64,000 nucleotides of DNA from Mesorhizobium helmanticense (lineage in GTDB: Bacteria > Pseudomonadota > Alphaproteobacteria > Rhizobiales > Rhizobiaceae). Location of the stretch: the NCBI RefSeq assembly GCF_003034915.1, contig NZ_PZJX01000057.1, positions 1-64,000 on the forward strand. Reading direction: 5' to 3'. Each line of letters begins with the position of its first letter. Within the stretch, counting starts at the first letter, position 1. Shown piece after piece: positions 16,297 to 26,701 of the stretch. The position numbers and the translations under genes were made by a program. The notes below the pieces were generated by a model. That model was not told the origin of the DNA, did no database searches, and was given only the letters and a program-made list of their open reading frames with translations.

Positions 16297-17040
16297 ATGG
16301 CCAATGGTTCGGCAAGCTCCGAAATGCTCGACCCCACAGGCCGCGTGGTGATGCTGTCGGGCGCCTCGCGCGGTATCGGCCTGGCCATCGCCAGGCGGCT
16401 GCACGCGCAGGGCTATTCGCTTTCGCTCGGCGTGCGGAATCCTGAAGCCGTGGCGGCCTTTGCTGCGTTCGATCCGAAGCGGACCCTGGTCCAGCGCTTC
16501 GATGCCGAGCGAGGCGAGACGGCAGCGCAATGGGTTGATGCCACCGTCGCCCGGTTCGGCCGCATCGACGCGCTCATCAACAATGCCGGTATCTTGCGCC
16601 CGCTGGACCTGCGCTCGGGCGACGAAAGCGTGCTCGACGAGATGTGGGCGGTCAACGTTAAGGCGCCGTTCCGGCTGATCCGCCTTGCCTTGCCGCATCT
16701 GGAAAAGGGTGGGCACGGACGGATCATCAATGTCGCCTCGACCGACGGCAAGCGCTACCGCGATACGGTTTCGGTCGCCTACGCCATGACCAAGCACGCC
16801 GTCATGGCCCTGACCCATGCCGCCAAATTCGCCGGCTGGGAAAAGGGCGTGCGCGTCACCGCACTTTGCCCGGGCGCCGTCGACACCGATCTCGTTGCAT
16901 CCGTCCCGGGAGTGACGCCGTCGGCAAACCGTATCGCTCCCGAAACGATCGCCGAGACGGTGGCGTTCCTGCTGCGCCTGCCGAACACGGCGTCAGTGGC
17001 CGAGCTTGTTCTCAACACGAGGCTCGAGAGCTGGATCTAA
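16297..17040 (+). CDS. SDR family oxidoreductase (canonical)
   Basis: A 247-residue classical SDR with LSGASRGIG near residue 20, NNAGI at about 91, a catalytic serine in NVAST and YAMTK as the YxxxK pair. It is the last gene of the transporter operon and follows the catalytically altered SDR by 2 bases. It probably reduces or oxidises a hydroxyl/keto group of the pathway intermediate. The stop codon abuts, with no spacer, the stop codon of gcvPB on the other strand, so the operons converge without a separate terminator. Confidence 0.87.
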   Translation: MANGSASSEMLDPTGRVVMLSGASRGIGLAIARRLHAQGYSLSLGVRNPEAVAAFAAFDPKRTLVQRFDAERGETAAQWVDATVARFGRIDALINNAGILRPLDLRSGDESVLDEMWAVNVKAPFRLIRLALPHLEKGGHGRIINVASTDGKRYRDTVSVAYAMTKHAVMALTHAAKFAGWEKGVRVTALCPGAVDTDLVASVPGVTPSANRIAPETIAETVAFLLRLPNTASVAELVLNTRLESWI

Positions 17041-18600
17041 TCAGCCCTGCGCCTTGGCGCGTTTGCGCACATAAGCGCGCCAGGTCATCGCCCAATGGGC
17101 CGGGTCTTCGAGCGGCGCGCCCTTGATCTGATGGACAGCCTGGTTGTGCGGCGCAGAACGCACCTTGTCGGGATCGGCATAGGCCTCCTCGATGACCGCC
17201 CCCAGAACGGCGATCCAGGTGTCGAGATCCTCCTTCGACCACATCTCGCCGGCCTCCGGCGTGAAGGGTTGCGGAACGATCCATGGCTCATGCGACAGCC
17301 AGAAGGCGTCGATGCCGTAGTCGACCATGCGGTTCTGGACATCCATGGCGCTGACGCCGGTATCCTCGAACAATTTGCCGAGGCTGAAGCGCGTCATCTC
17401 CATGCGCCAGGCGTCGATCTGCGGATGCGAGCGCGAGACGCCGCGCAGCTTCAGCAGTTCGTGGTCCATGTAATTGTTGGCCAGCACCGACAGGTCGGCC
17501 GCCTCGCGAATGCCCTCGGCGCCGAGCGAACGGACCCAGGCATAGGCCTTGAGCACGACGGGGATGTTGCCAAGGAATTCGCGGACCTTGCCGATGCTGT
17601 CATCCCGGTCGTTGTCGAGATGGTAGCTTTTGCCGTCGAAGGTCACCACGGGCTTGGGCAGGAAAGGCGCAAGTTCGGCGCTGCAGCCATAGGCGCCGAC
17701 GGCGGGGCCGCCGCCGCCCTTCGGCGCGCCGAAGGTCTTGTGCAGCATATACATGCAAGCGTCGAAGCCGAGCTCCCTCGCTCTTAGCCGGCTCATCACG
17801 CCGTTGAAGTTGGCGTGGTCGTAGAAGCAGAGCCCGCCGGCCTCATGGACGACGCGCACCCATTCCTTGATGTGCGGGTTATAGATGCCCATGTCGTCGG
17901 GATTGTTGATCATCAGGGCCGCGGTACGGTCTGAAACTGCTGCCTTGAGCGCATCGAGCGAGGGATAGCCATCTTCTTCCAGCGGCAAGGTGATGACCTT
18001 GAAGCCGGCTGTCGCGGCGGTGGCCGGGTTGCAGGGATGCGCCTGAAGCGAGGTGATGATCTCGTCGCGCTTGCCAAGCTCGCCGCGGGAAGCGAGCCAG
18101 GCGCGGGTGACGCAGGCATGGGTATAAGCGGCATCGGCGCCGCCGGCAGGCTGGAACACGAACTGATCCATGCCGGAGAGTTCACGCAAAGCCAGGTCGA
18201 AGCGATGGATGATCTCGAGCACGCCCTGCAGCGTTTCCTCATCCTGCAGCGGATGGATTTCGGCGAGCTCGGGGCGTGCCGCCAGCGCCTCGTTGAGGCG
18301 GGCATTGTATTTCATGGTGCAGGTGCCGAACAGGCTGATGCCCATCATGCCGAGCGTCTGCTGGGAAAGGTGGAGATAGTGCCGGAGCACATCGGGCTCC
18401 GACATTTCCGGCAAGGCCGGTGGCATCGTGCGGCGCATGCCTTCGGGGATCAGTGTTTCGGCGCAACCCACCGCGGCTGTGACCGCCTGATCGGCGGCCG
18501 GAAACATGATGCCGCGCCGCCCGCGCCTGCCCATTTCCATGACCACCGGTTCGTCCCATACGGCCGCGTGATAGCGCCGCAGCTTGGTCATGTTGCTCAT
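17041..18600 (-). CDS. gcvPB: Glycine dehydrogenase (decarboxylating) subunit 2
   Basis: A 519-residue GcvP C-terminal-half homologue. K288 in MLHKTFGAPKGGGG is the PLP lysine, GTCTMKYNAR and NPDDMGIYN are family motifs, and HANFNG lies before the cofactor. With subunit 1 it forms the P-protein, which decarboxylates glycine and passes the methylamine group to lipoyl H-protein. The start ATG overlaps the stop of gcvPA (ATGA at 18597-18600). No gcvH or gcvT adjoins it, unlike normal glycine cleavage loci, so it may be a paralogue serving another amino acid or borrowing H-protein from elsewhere. NPDDM differs from the NPNT of typical relatives. Confidence 0.9.
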   Translation of the reverse strand: MSNMTKLRRYHAAVWDEPVVMEMGRRGRRGIMFPAADQAVTAAVGCAETLIPEGMRRTMPPALPEMSEPDVLRHYLHLSQQTLGMMGISLFGTCTMKYNARLNEALAARPELAEIHPLQDEETLQGVLEIIHRFDLALRELSGMDQFVFQPAGGADAAYTHACVTRAWLASRGELGKRDEIITSLQAHPCNPATAATAGFKVITLPLEEDGYPSLDALKAAVSDRTAALMINNPDDMGIYNPHIKEWVRVVHEAGGLCFYDHANFNGVMSRLRARELGFDACMYMLHKTFGAPKGGGGPAVGAYGCSAELAPFLPKPVVTFDGKSYHLDNDRDDSIGKVREFLGNIPVVLKAYAWVRSLGAEGIREAADLSVLANNYMDHELLKLRGVSRSHPQIDAWRMEMTRFSLGKLFEDTGVSAMDVQNRMVDYGIDAFWLSHEPWIVPQPFTPEAGEMWSKEDLDTWIAVLGAVIEEAYADPDKVRSAPHNQAVHQIKGAPLEDPAHWAMTWRAYVRKRAKAQG

Positions 18601-19997
18601 CGGTTCAGGATCTCCGCAAGGCTCGCCGCCAGGCGATCGATGTCGGAGCGGCTGTGGACCTCCGTCACCGCATAGAGCGCGGACTGGCCGAGAGCCGGGA
18701 AAGCGGCAGACAGATCGTGGCCGCCGAAAATCCCGCGCTCGCGCAAGGCCCGGTTGACGTCGCGCACGGTTTTGCCCGATGCGTCGAAACGGACGACGAA
18801 TTCCTTGAAGAAGCCGCCGGGAAAGACAATGTCGATGCCGGGCACTTCAGCCAGCACCTTTGCCGCGTAATGCGCCTGCTGGACGATGAGCTCGCCGACC
18901 TCGCGAAAACCTTGCGGACCCATCAGCGACATGTAGACGGCGTTGGAAATCGCCCAGAGATAGACGGAGTTGCCGGTCCAATCCTTGCCGTTCTCGCGCG
19001 AACCGTAAGAGGACTGGTGCAGCAGCGACAGGCCGAAAGCGTGTTCTCCTGGCTGAACCGTCTCGGCGATCGACACCAGCAGCGACGGATATTCGCGGGC
19101 GTAGCGCTCCTCGTCGCAGCTGGCGATGAAGCCGCCGGTGCCGCCGCCGCAATTCATGTGGACGCCGAGCGGTTGCGTGGTGCCGACGACGATGTCGGCG
19201 CCAAAGCCGGCGGGCGGGGCAAGCACGCCAAGCGAAATCGGATCGACGCCGACGATGAATTCGGCGCCGGCGCGGTGGGCAAGTGCGGCGATCTCGCCTG
19301 CGTGAGTTTCGATGACGCCGAGATAGTTCGGCGTGTCGATATAGACGGCAGCGGTGCGTGAAGACAGCCTTGATTCGAGTTCGGCCAGATCGAGAAGGCC
19401 GGTGCCGGCATCGAAGCCGATTTCGACCACGGCGATGTGGCTCGGCATCTGCTGCGGTTCGCAATAGTTGCGGATGACGGAAAGCCGTTCGGGATCGATG
19501 ATGCGCGGCACGATCACCTCGTGCCTGCCGGTCAGGCGCGAGGCCATGCGGATGGCGTGGCCGGCGGCGCAGCCCCAGCTGTAGACGGGCAGGCCGACGA
19601 TCTCCATGTCGAGGAGTTCGCCAAGCTGGCTGGTGAACTCGAACCAGGCCTGATTGCGGCCATGGTCCGACGAAGGGGTGCCCCAGACAGGCGTCAGGAA
19701 TTCGCTGCGCCCGGCGATCTCGTCGCAGATCGCCGGCACATGGTGCTGCCAGCAACCGCCGCCGAGAAAGCTGAGATTGGCTTCGCAATCCTCGTTCTTC
19801 CTAAGGATAGCAAGCAGATGCCGGCGAAGCTCGGCCTCTGAACGCAAGGCCGGCGGCAAGGCGAGCTCGCGTGTCATGCGATGATCGGCAGGAATCTGCT
19901 CGAATAGCGCCTCGATCGACGGGGCGCCGATGGCGTCGAGCATCTCCTTTTTGATGGCCGGAACGGAGTTGGCCATGAAGGGGTGAGTGAAGGTCAT
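18597..19997 (-). CDS. gcvPA: Glycine dehydrogenase (decarboxylating) subunit 1
   Basis: A 466-residue GcvP N-terminal-half homologue. Family motifs include FLGGGCWQHHVP, SEFLTPVWGTPSSDHGR (family usually TPYQ), DTPNYLGVIE and FNCGGGTGGF-like MNCGGGTGG. The start at 19997 (MTFTHPFM) matches the family; the upstream in-frame extension to 20402 crosses the divergent promoter and is rejected. The Shine-Dalgarno is poor. It is the first gene of the gcvPA-gcvPB operon, divergent from the ATP-NAD kinase family gene, with a 15-base palindrome at 20066-20080 between them. Confidence 0.9.
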   Translation of the reverse strand: MTFTHPFMANSVPAIKKEMLDAIGAPSIEALFEQIPADHRMTRELALPPALRSEAELRRHLLAILRKNEDCEANLSFLGGGCWQHHVPAICDEIAGRSEFLTPVWGTPSSDHGRNQAWFEFTSQLGELLDMEIVGLPVYSWGCAAGHAIRMASRLTGRHEVIVPRIIDPERLSVIRNYCEPQQMPSHIAVVEIGFDAGTGLLDLAELESRLSSRTAAVYIDTPNYLGVIETHAGEIAALAHRAGAEFIVGVDPISLGVLAPPAGFGADIVVGTTQPLGVHMNCGGGTGGFIASCDEERYAREYPSLLVSIAETVQPGEHAFGLSLLHQSSYGSRENGKDWTGNSVYLWAISNAVYMSLMGPQGFREVGELIVQQAHYAAKVLAEVPGIDIVFPGGFFKEFVVRFDASGKTVRDVNRALRERGIFGGHDLSAAFPALGQSALYAVTEVHSRSDIDRLAASLAEILNR

Positions 19998-20065
19998 GAC
20001 GTCTCGCAAGCGGTAAAACGGACTGGCCGACTGTGCCGAACTTGACCCGCATCTGTCAATCGGTT

Positions 20066-20080
20066 GTACGCATTGCGCAC
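20066..20080. promoter_or_regulatory. Palindrome in the gcvPA/kinase divergent region
   Basis: GTACGCA-T-TGCGCAC is an inverted repeat with one mismatch, 68 bases upstream of gcvPA and 92 upstream of the kinase gene. The left 12 bases nearly match a site before the ABC operon (7290-7301). The form is typical for IclR-family operators; the regulator is inferred. Confidence 0.5.
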
Positions 20081-20172
20081 GGAAGTTACTATATCGAACG
20101 AAACGGCTAGATCGACCAGGACAGAAAAGGACGATCCGCCGCGTATCTGCCGACAATTTGGTAAGAAGGCTG

Positions 20173-21336
20173 ATGGCGACATCGAATCTTGCGAACAGCC
20201 GAACACTGGCAAATGGCGGGAGCGGCATTGAGCCGCTACGGATCGGCTTTCTGGTCAATCCGCTTGCCGGGCTTGGCGGGCGCGTCGGTCTGAAAGGATC
20301 CGATGGCGCCGACACCGTCGCGGCGGCTTTGGCGCTTGGGGCGGAGCCGGCGGCATCCGAGCGCGCGGCGCTTGCCTTGCGTGAGCTTGCGGGCAGCGGC
20401 ATCGCGATCCTGACGGCAGGCGGCGCGATGGGCGAGACAGCCTGCCAGAGAGCCGGTATCCACCATCATGTCGCCTTCGCCCCGGCAGGACCGGCGACAT
20501 CGGCTAACGATACGGTCGAAGCCGCGCGGGCCTTTCTCAAAGCGGAAGCGAAACTCGTTCTCTTCGCGGGCGGCGATGGCACGGCGCGCGACATCCTGTC
20601 GGCCGTCGGCCGCGACATGAAGATGGTCGGCATCCCGGCCGGGGTGAAGATGTATTCCGGCGTCTTTGCCCTGTCGCCTGTCCATGCCGGCCTGCTGGCC
20701 AGAACCCATCTCGCGCAAGGTGCCGACGCGCCAACCGACGAGCGCGAAATCCTCGACATCGACGAGGCGAGCCTGCGACAGGACAGGCCGGCCACACGCC
20801 TTTATGGCTATGGCCTGGTGCCCCGCGATCCGACAATCCAGGTCGCCAAGGCCTCGGCTATCGGGAATGATGATGTGGCAGCGCTCTGCCGCGCCGCGGC
20901 GGCAGATCTCGAACCGGGCTGCGTTCACATCGTGGGGCCCGGTTCGACCATGCAGCGTCTGCTGGCCGAGGCCGGGCTCGAAGGTTCCCTGCTCGGGGTC
21001 GATCTGGTCGCGAACGGCAAGCTGCTGGCGAAGGATGTCGGCGAGGCGGACATCCTGGCCCGCCTCGATCAATGGCCGGCGCGTATCCATGTCGGCGTCA
21101 TCGGCGGCACCGGCTGCCTGTTTGGCCGCGGCAACCAGCAGATCAGCGCCAAGGTGCTGCAACGTGTCGGGCGCGACCGCATCGCCATTCTCGCACCGCC
21201 GTCCAAGCTCGCTCTGCTGGGGCCGGCCGGCTTCTTCGTCGATACCGGCGATGCCGAGGTCGACCGGATGCTCGGCGGCTATATCAAGGTGCGCACCGCA
21301 CCACGGCGCGAGATGGTGATGCGCGTTCGCGGCTGA
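20173..21336 (+). CDS. ATP-NAD kinase family protein (AcoX-like)
   Basis: A 387-residue protein with the NAD-kinase fold signature FAGGDGTARDI at about residue 134 and a glycine-rich GPGSTMQRL near residue 260. The N-terminal GFLVNPLAGLGGRVGLKGSD is characteristic of the AcoX branch rather than housekeeping NAD kinase (about 260 residues). AcoX proteins accompany acetoin and related dehydrogenase genes, and their substrate is not settled. The ATG at 20173 has AGAAGG 4-9 bases upstream; the earlier TTG at 20158 lacks one. It is divergent from gcvPA and probably co-regulated. It could phosphorylate NAD or a nucleotide-like cofactor for the pathway. Confidence 0.8.
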   Translation: MATSNLANSRTLANGGSGIEPLRIGFLVNPLAGLGGRVGLKGSDGADTVAAALALGAEPAASERAALALRELAGSGIAILTAGGAMGETACQRAGIHHHVAFAPAGPATSANDTVEAARAFLKAEAKLVLFAGGDGTARDILSAVGRDMKMVGIPAGVKMYSGVFALSPVHAGLLARTHLAQGADAPTDEREILDIDEASLRQDRPATRLYGYGLVPRDPTIQVAKASAIGNDDVAALCRAAAADLEPGCVHIVGPGSTMQRLLAEAGLEGSLLGVDLVANGKLLAKDVGEADILARLDQWPARIHVGVIGGTGCLFGRGNQQISAKVLQRVGRDRIAILAPPSKLALLGPAGFFVDTGDAEVDRMLGGYIKVRTAPRREMVMRVRG

Positions 21337-21354
21337 GGCGACAAGCGCGTCGCG

Positions 21355-23159
<1,805 letters not shown>

Positions 23160-23163
<4 letters not shown>

Positions 23164-24104
23164 TCGAAGACGCAACGCGGGAAGTAGAACGACACCACCC
23201 AGTTCGGCATGTCGACGATCTCGCTGATCCGGAGATCGCCGCAGACCGATACCAGCATGTAGGCTTCGACGGGGTCCATCGCGTAGCGATCGGCAAGCAG
23301 ATCGACCATCTGGGCGACCGCTTCCCTGGCACCGGTCATCAGGTCCGGTCCGATGCCGGTCGTCACCTCGTAGCCCTTGGCGTCGAGATGGCGCGTCACC
23401 GGACCCGGCGTGGTGAAGCGCGGCGTCTTCAGCCTGGCATCCTTGACCAGGTCGAGCTTGAGCACGACATCCATCGGGCTTTCGATCGCCGTGCCGCAGA
23501 CCTCGCCGTCGCCCTGCGCGGCATGCGTGTCGCCGACGGAAAACAGCGCACCCGCCACCTCCACCGGCAGATAGAGCACGGTGCCGGCGGCGAGATCGCG
23601 GATGTCGAGATTGCCGCCGACACGCCTTGGCGGCACCACCGAGTGGAGACCCATTTCGGCCGGCGCATTGCCGATGGTGCCGGCGAAGGGTTTCAGCGGC
23701 ACGCGCGCGTTCTTTCCGAACAGCGCCGGCTCGAGCGAGGCGGCGTCGTATTTCCAGATGTTCAGCGCCGGCTCCGGAAAATCGTCGGCGAGCAGCCCGA
23801 ACCCCGGTATGTTCCCCGTCCAGCCAAAGCCGGACGGTTTGAACATCTCGATCGTCACCTTCAGCGCATCACCCGGTTCCGCGCCTTCTACGAAGATCGG
23901 CCCGGTCACCGGGTTGACCCTGTCGAAGTCGAATTTCTCGATGTCGGCGACCGTGCTGTCGGCCTGAAGCTGCCCACCCGACGAATCGAGACACTGGAAC
24001 TCGATTGTCGAACCGGGCGCCACCCGCTCGACCGGGGCAAGGGAATTGTCCCAGCCGAAATGGTGGTGGCGCCCGTGGATGGTGTAGTCGCAGTTATTGC
24101 ACAT
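23160..24104 (-). CDS. Acetamidase/formamidase family protein
   Basis: A 314-residue FmdA/AmdA-family hydrolase. It has the N-terminal metal-ligand histidines (HHHFGWDN), ALFSVGDTHAAQGDGEVCGTAIE with the conserved aspartate and histidine, and EAYMLVSVCGDLRI near the C-terminus. It releases ammonia from formamide, acetamide or a similar small amide in the cytoplasm. The start at 24104 overlaps the binding-protein gene by 11 bases and its stop overlaps the ATPase start, so it sits in the middle of the transporter operon. The AmiC/AmiR-type sensor pair at the operon head fits an inducible amide utilisation role. Confidence 0.88.
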
Positions 24105-25737
24105 CGTTCACATACACATTGTCGTAGTTGATCGGGATATGAACCGGGTCGACATAGAGATTGTCGGCACCGCCCATGCGGGCGGATTTCATGGTGAAGC
24201 GCTGCTCGTTGAACACCGGCGCCCAGGGCGCGTCCGCCATGATCTTGTCGTAGATCGCGCTCCACATCTTGTCGCGCTCGCCGGCCTTGGCGGGGTCGAC
24301 GACGGAGTCGGCTTCGGCCGCCTTGGCGTCGAGATCCTTGTTGCAGTACCACGACCAGTTCCAGCCGCCGGGGACAGCACCGGCACAGCCGAGGATCGGA
24401 CCGTAGAAGTTGGACGGATCGGGGAAGTCGGCGATCCAGGCCATGCCGCCTGACCAGATCATCGGCGCACCGGCTTTGTCACCGCCGGCAGCGATGACGT
24501 TGGCCTGGGCGAGCGACTGGATGCTGGCCTTGATGCCAACCGCCGCCAGATCCTGCTGGATCGCCTGGGCGATGCGCGGGTTGGGGTCGGTGTTCATGGC
24601 GAACAACTGCGTCTCGAAGCCGTCGGGATGGCCGGCCTCGGCGAGCAACGCCTTGGCCTTGGCCACGTCATGGGGATAGCCCTTGAACGCCTTGTCGTAA
24701 CCGGGCATCGACGGCGGCAGCGGCTGGTTGGCGGGCACCGCGCGGTTGTTGATCAGCTGGACGATGCGGTCCTTGTTGATCGCCATGTTGACGGCTTGCC
24801 GCACCTTCACATTGTCGAAGGGCGCCATGGTGGTGTTCATGGTGACGTAGCCGGTGTGCAGCTGGCCGCCCACGACGACGCGCGCCTTCTGCTCGGGATC
24901 GGCCATCACCTCCTGGAACTTGGCCGGCGGAATGCCGTCGCCGGGAATATCGATCTCGCCCTTCTGCAGCCGCAGCAGCGCCACGATCGGCTCCTGACCG
25001 ATCTCGAAGGTGATCTTGTCGAGATGCGGCAGGCCCTTGTGCCAGTAATCCGGGTTGCGCTCGAAGACGATGCGCTGGCCAAGCGTCCATTCGGCGAGCT
25101 TGAAGGCGCCGGTGCCGACCGGATGCTTGCCGAAGTCCGCGCCGTATTTCTCGACCTCCTCCTTCGGCACGACATGCGAGAAGTTGATCGCCATGACATG
25201 CAGGAAGGTAGCGTCAGGCCGGGTCAGCTCGAACTTGACCGTGTAGGGGTCGACGACGGTGATACCTGACAGGCCTTCCGTCTTGCCGGCGGCGACATCG
25301 TCATAGCCCTTGATCGAGCCGAAGAAGCCGGCGCCCGGGCTCTGGGTCTTTGGGTTGGTCACCCGGTCGATCGTGTACTTGACGTCGTCGGCCGTCATTT
25401 CACGACCGTTGTGAAACTTCACCCCGTGGCGCAGCTTGAAGGTGAAGGTCTTGCCGTCGGGCGCGATCTCGTAGCTTTCCGCGAGGTCGGGCTTGAGATT
25501 GGTGGTGCCCGGCTCGTAGTCCATCAGCCCGTCGAACAGGCTCTTGATCATCGACCAGTTCTGCCAGTCATAACCGATGGCGGGATCGAGCGTGGCGACG
25601 TCGTCCTTGTAGGTGACGGTGATGGCGCCGCCCTGCTTGGCGTTCGGATCGACGGCGTCCTCGGCGCGAGCGCTCGCCATGCCAAGCATCAGCGCAAGCG
25701 CCGATGCCGCCACGGTGGAGGTCAGAAATTTCTTCAT
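24094..25737 (-). CDS. ABC transporter substrate-binding protein, family 5 (oligopeptide-type)
   Basis: A 547-residue family 5 binding protein with a Sec signal peptide (MKKFLTSTVAASALALMLG, cleavage near ASARA at 23-25). The start at 25737 is set by that signal; the 46-residue in-frame upstream extension overlaps the permease tail and is rejected. Family motifs include LAESYEIAPDGKTFTFKLR, VKFHNGREMTADDV and RNPDYWHKGLPHLDKI. It binds the imported compound, presumably an amide-containing small peptide or amide in view of the adjacent formamidase. It overlaps the formamidase by 11 bases; its start is 43 bases after the DppB-like stop. Confidence 0.88.
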   Translation of the reverse strand: MKKFLTSTVAASALALMLGMASARAEDAVDPNAKQGGAITVTYKDDVATLDPAIGYDWQNWSMIKSLFDGLMDYEPGTTNLKPDLAESYEIAPDGKTFTFKLRHGVKFHNGREMTADDVKYTIDRVTNPKTQSPGAGFFGSIKGYDDVAAGKTEGLSGITVVDPYTVKFELTRPDATFLHVMAINFSHVVPKEEVEKYGADFGKHPVGTGAFKLAEWTLGQRIVFERNPDYWHKGLPHLDKITFEIGQEPIVALLRLQKGEIDIPGDGIPPAKFQEVMADPEQKARVVVGGQLHTGYVTMNTTMAPFDNVKVRQAVNMAINKDRIVQLINNRAVPANQPLPPSMPGYDKAFKGYPHDVAKAKALLAEAGHPDGFETQLFAMNTDPNPRIAQAIQQDLAAVGIKASIQSLAQANVIAAGGDKAGAPMIWSGGMAWIADFPDPSNFYGPILGCAGAVPGGWNWSWYCNKDLDAKAAEADSVVDPAKAGERDKMWSAIYDKIMADAPWAPVFNEQRFTMKSARMGGADNLYVDPVHIPINYDNVYVNDVQ

Positions 25738-25780
25738 CTCATGTTCCCTTTCTCTGGTTTGTATCGGTCTTTTCTTGGTT

Positions 25781-26701
25781 TCATCTGAGCTTGATCCGCG
25801 GGTCGATGAACGGTGCGACGATGTCGGCCAGGAGATTGCCGAGCACGATGGCGAAGGCCGACACCAGCGTGACACCCATGATGATTGGAATGTCGACGCG
25901 CTGGATGGCCTGCCAGGCGAGCTGACCTATGCCCGGCCAACCGAACACGCTTTCGACCACGACGATGCCGCCCATGAAGATGCCGATGTCGATGCCGATC
26001 ATGGCGACGACCGGCAGGATGGCGTTGGGCAGCGCGTGGCGAAAGAGGATGGCGCCGCGCGCCAGACCTTTGGCGCGCGCAGTGCGCACATAGTCCTGAC
26101 GCAGCACGTCGATCATCGACGAGCGCATCATGCGCGCGTACCAACCGGCGCCGAGGATGCCCATGGTCAGCGACGGCAGCACCAGATGCCGCCAGGTGCC
26201 GTAGCCGCCGATTGGAAACCAGCCGAGACGCACGGCAAACACATAAAGCAGCAAGAGGCCGACGACGAATTGCGGCGCCGAGACGCCGACGAAGGAGGCG
26301 ACCATCAGCGTCTGGTCGGTGGTGGTGCCGCGTTTGACGGCGGCGATGAGGCCCATGGTCAGGCCGATCAGAAGCTCGCAGAGGATGGCGCCGACCATCA
26401 GCAGCAGGCTCGCTGGCAGCCGCGAGACGATGAGCTCGGTGACCTCGGAACGCTGGATGTAGGAGCGCCCGAGATCGCCGCTGAGCAGGCTCATCAGATA
26501 ATGCCAGTACTGGACGACGAAGGGTTGGTCGAGGCCGAGTTGCCGGCGAATGTTTTCGACCGTCTGCGGCGTGGCGCTGCGGCCGGCGATCTGGCGAACC
26601 GGATCGGCCGGCAGAAGGTAGAGCAGCGCAAAGGTGATCAGCGAGACGCCGAGCAGGATGAGCAGCGATTGCATGACGCGACGGCCGAGATAGGGGATCA
26701 T
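25781..26701 (-). CDS. Oligopeptide-type ABC transporter permease (DppB-like)
   Basis: A 306-residue inner-membrane permease of the DppB family. Features are GVSLITFALLYLLPADPVR in the first segment, about six transmembrane helices and an EAA-type loop (DYVRTARAKGLARGAILFRHALPNA). It lies immediately after the DppC-like gene with an ATGA overlap (26698-26701). It forms the channel heterodimer with that protein. Its 25781 stop is 43 bases from the binding-protein start. Confidence 0.9.
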   Translation of the reverse strand: MIPYLGRRVMQSLLILLGVSLITFALLYLLPADPVRQIAGRSATPQTVENIRRQLGLDQPFVVQYWHYLMSLLSGDLGRSYIQRSEVTELIVSRLPASLLLMVGAILCELLIGLTMGLIAAVKRGTTTDQTLMVASFVGVSAPQFVVGLLLLYVFAVRLGWFPIGGYGTWRHLVLPSLTMGILGAGWYARMMRSSMIDVLRQDYVRTARAKGLARGAILFRHALPNAILPVVAMIGIDIGIFMGGIVVVESVFGWPGIGQLAWQAIQRVDIPIIMGVTLVSAFAIVLGNLLADIVAPFIDPRIKLR

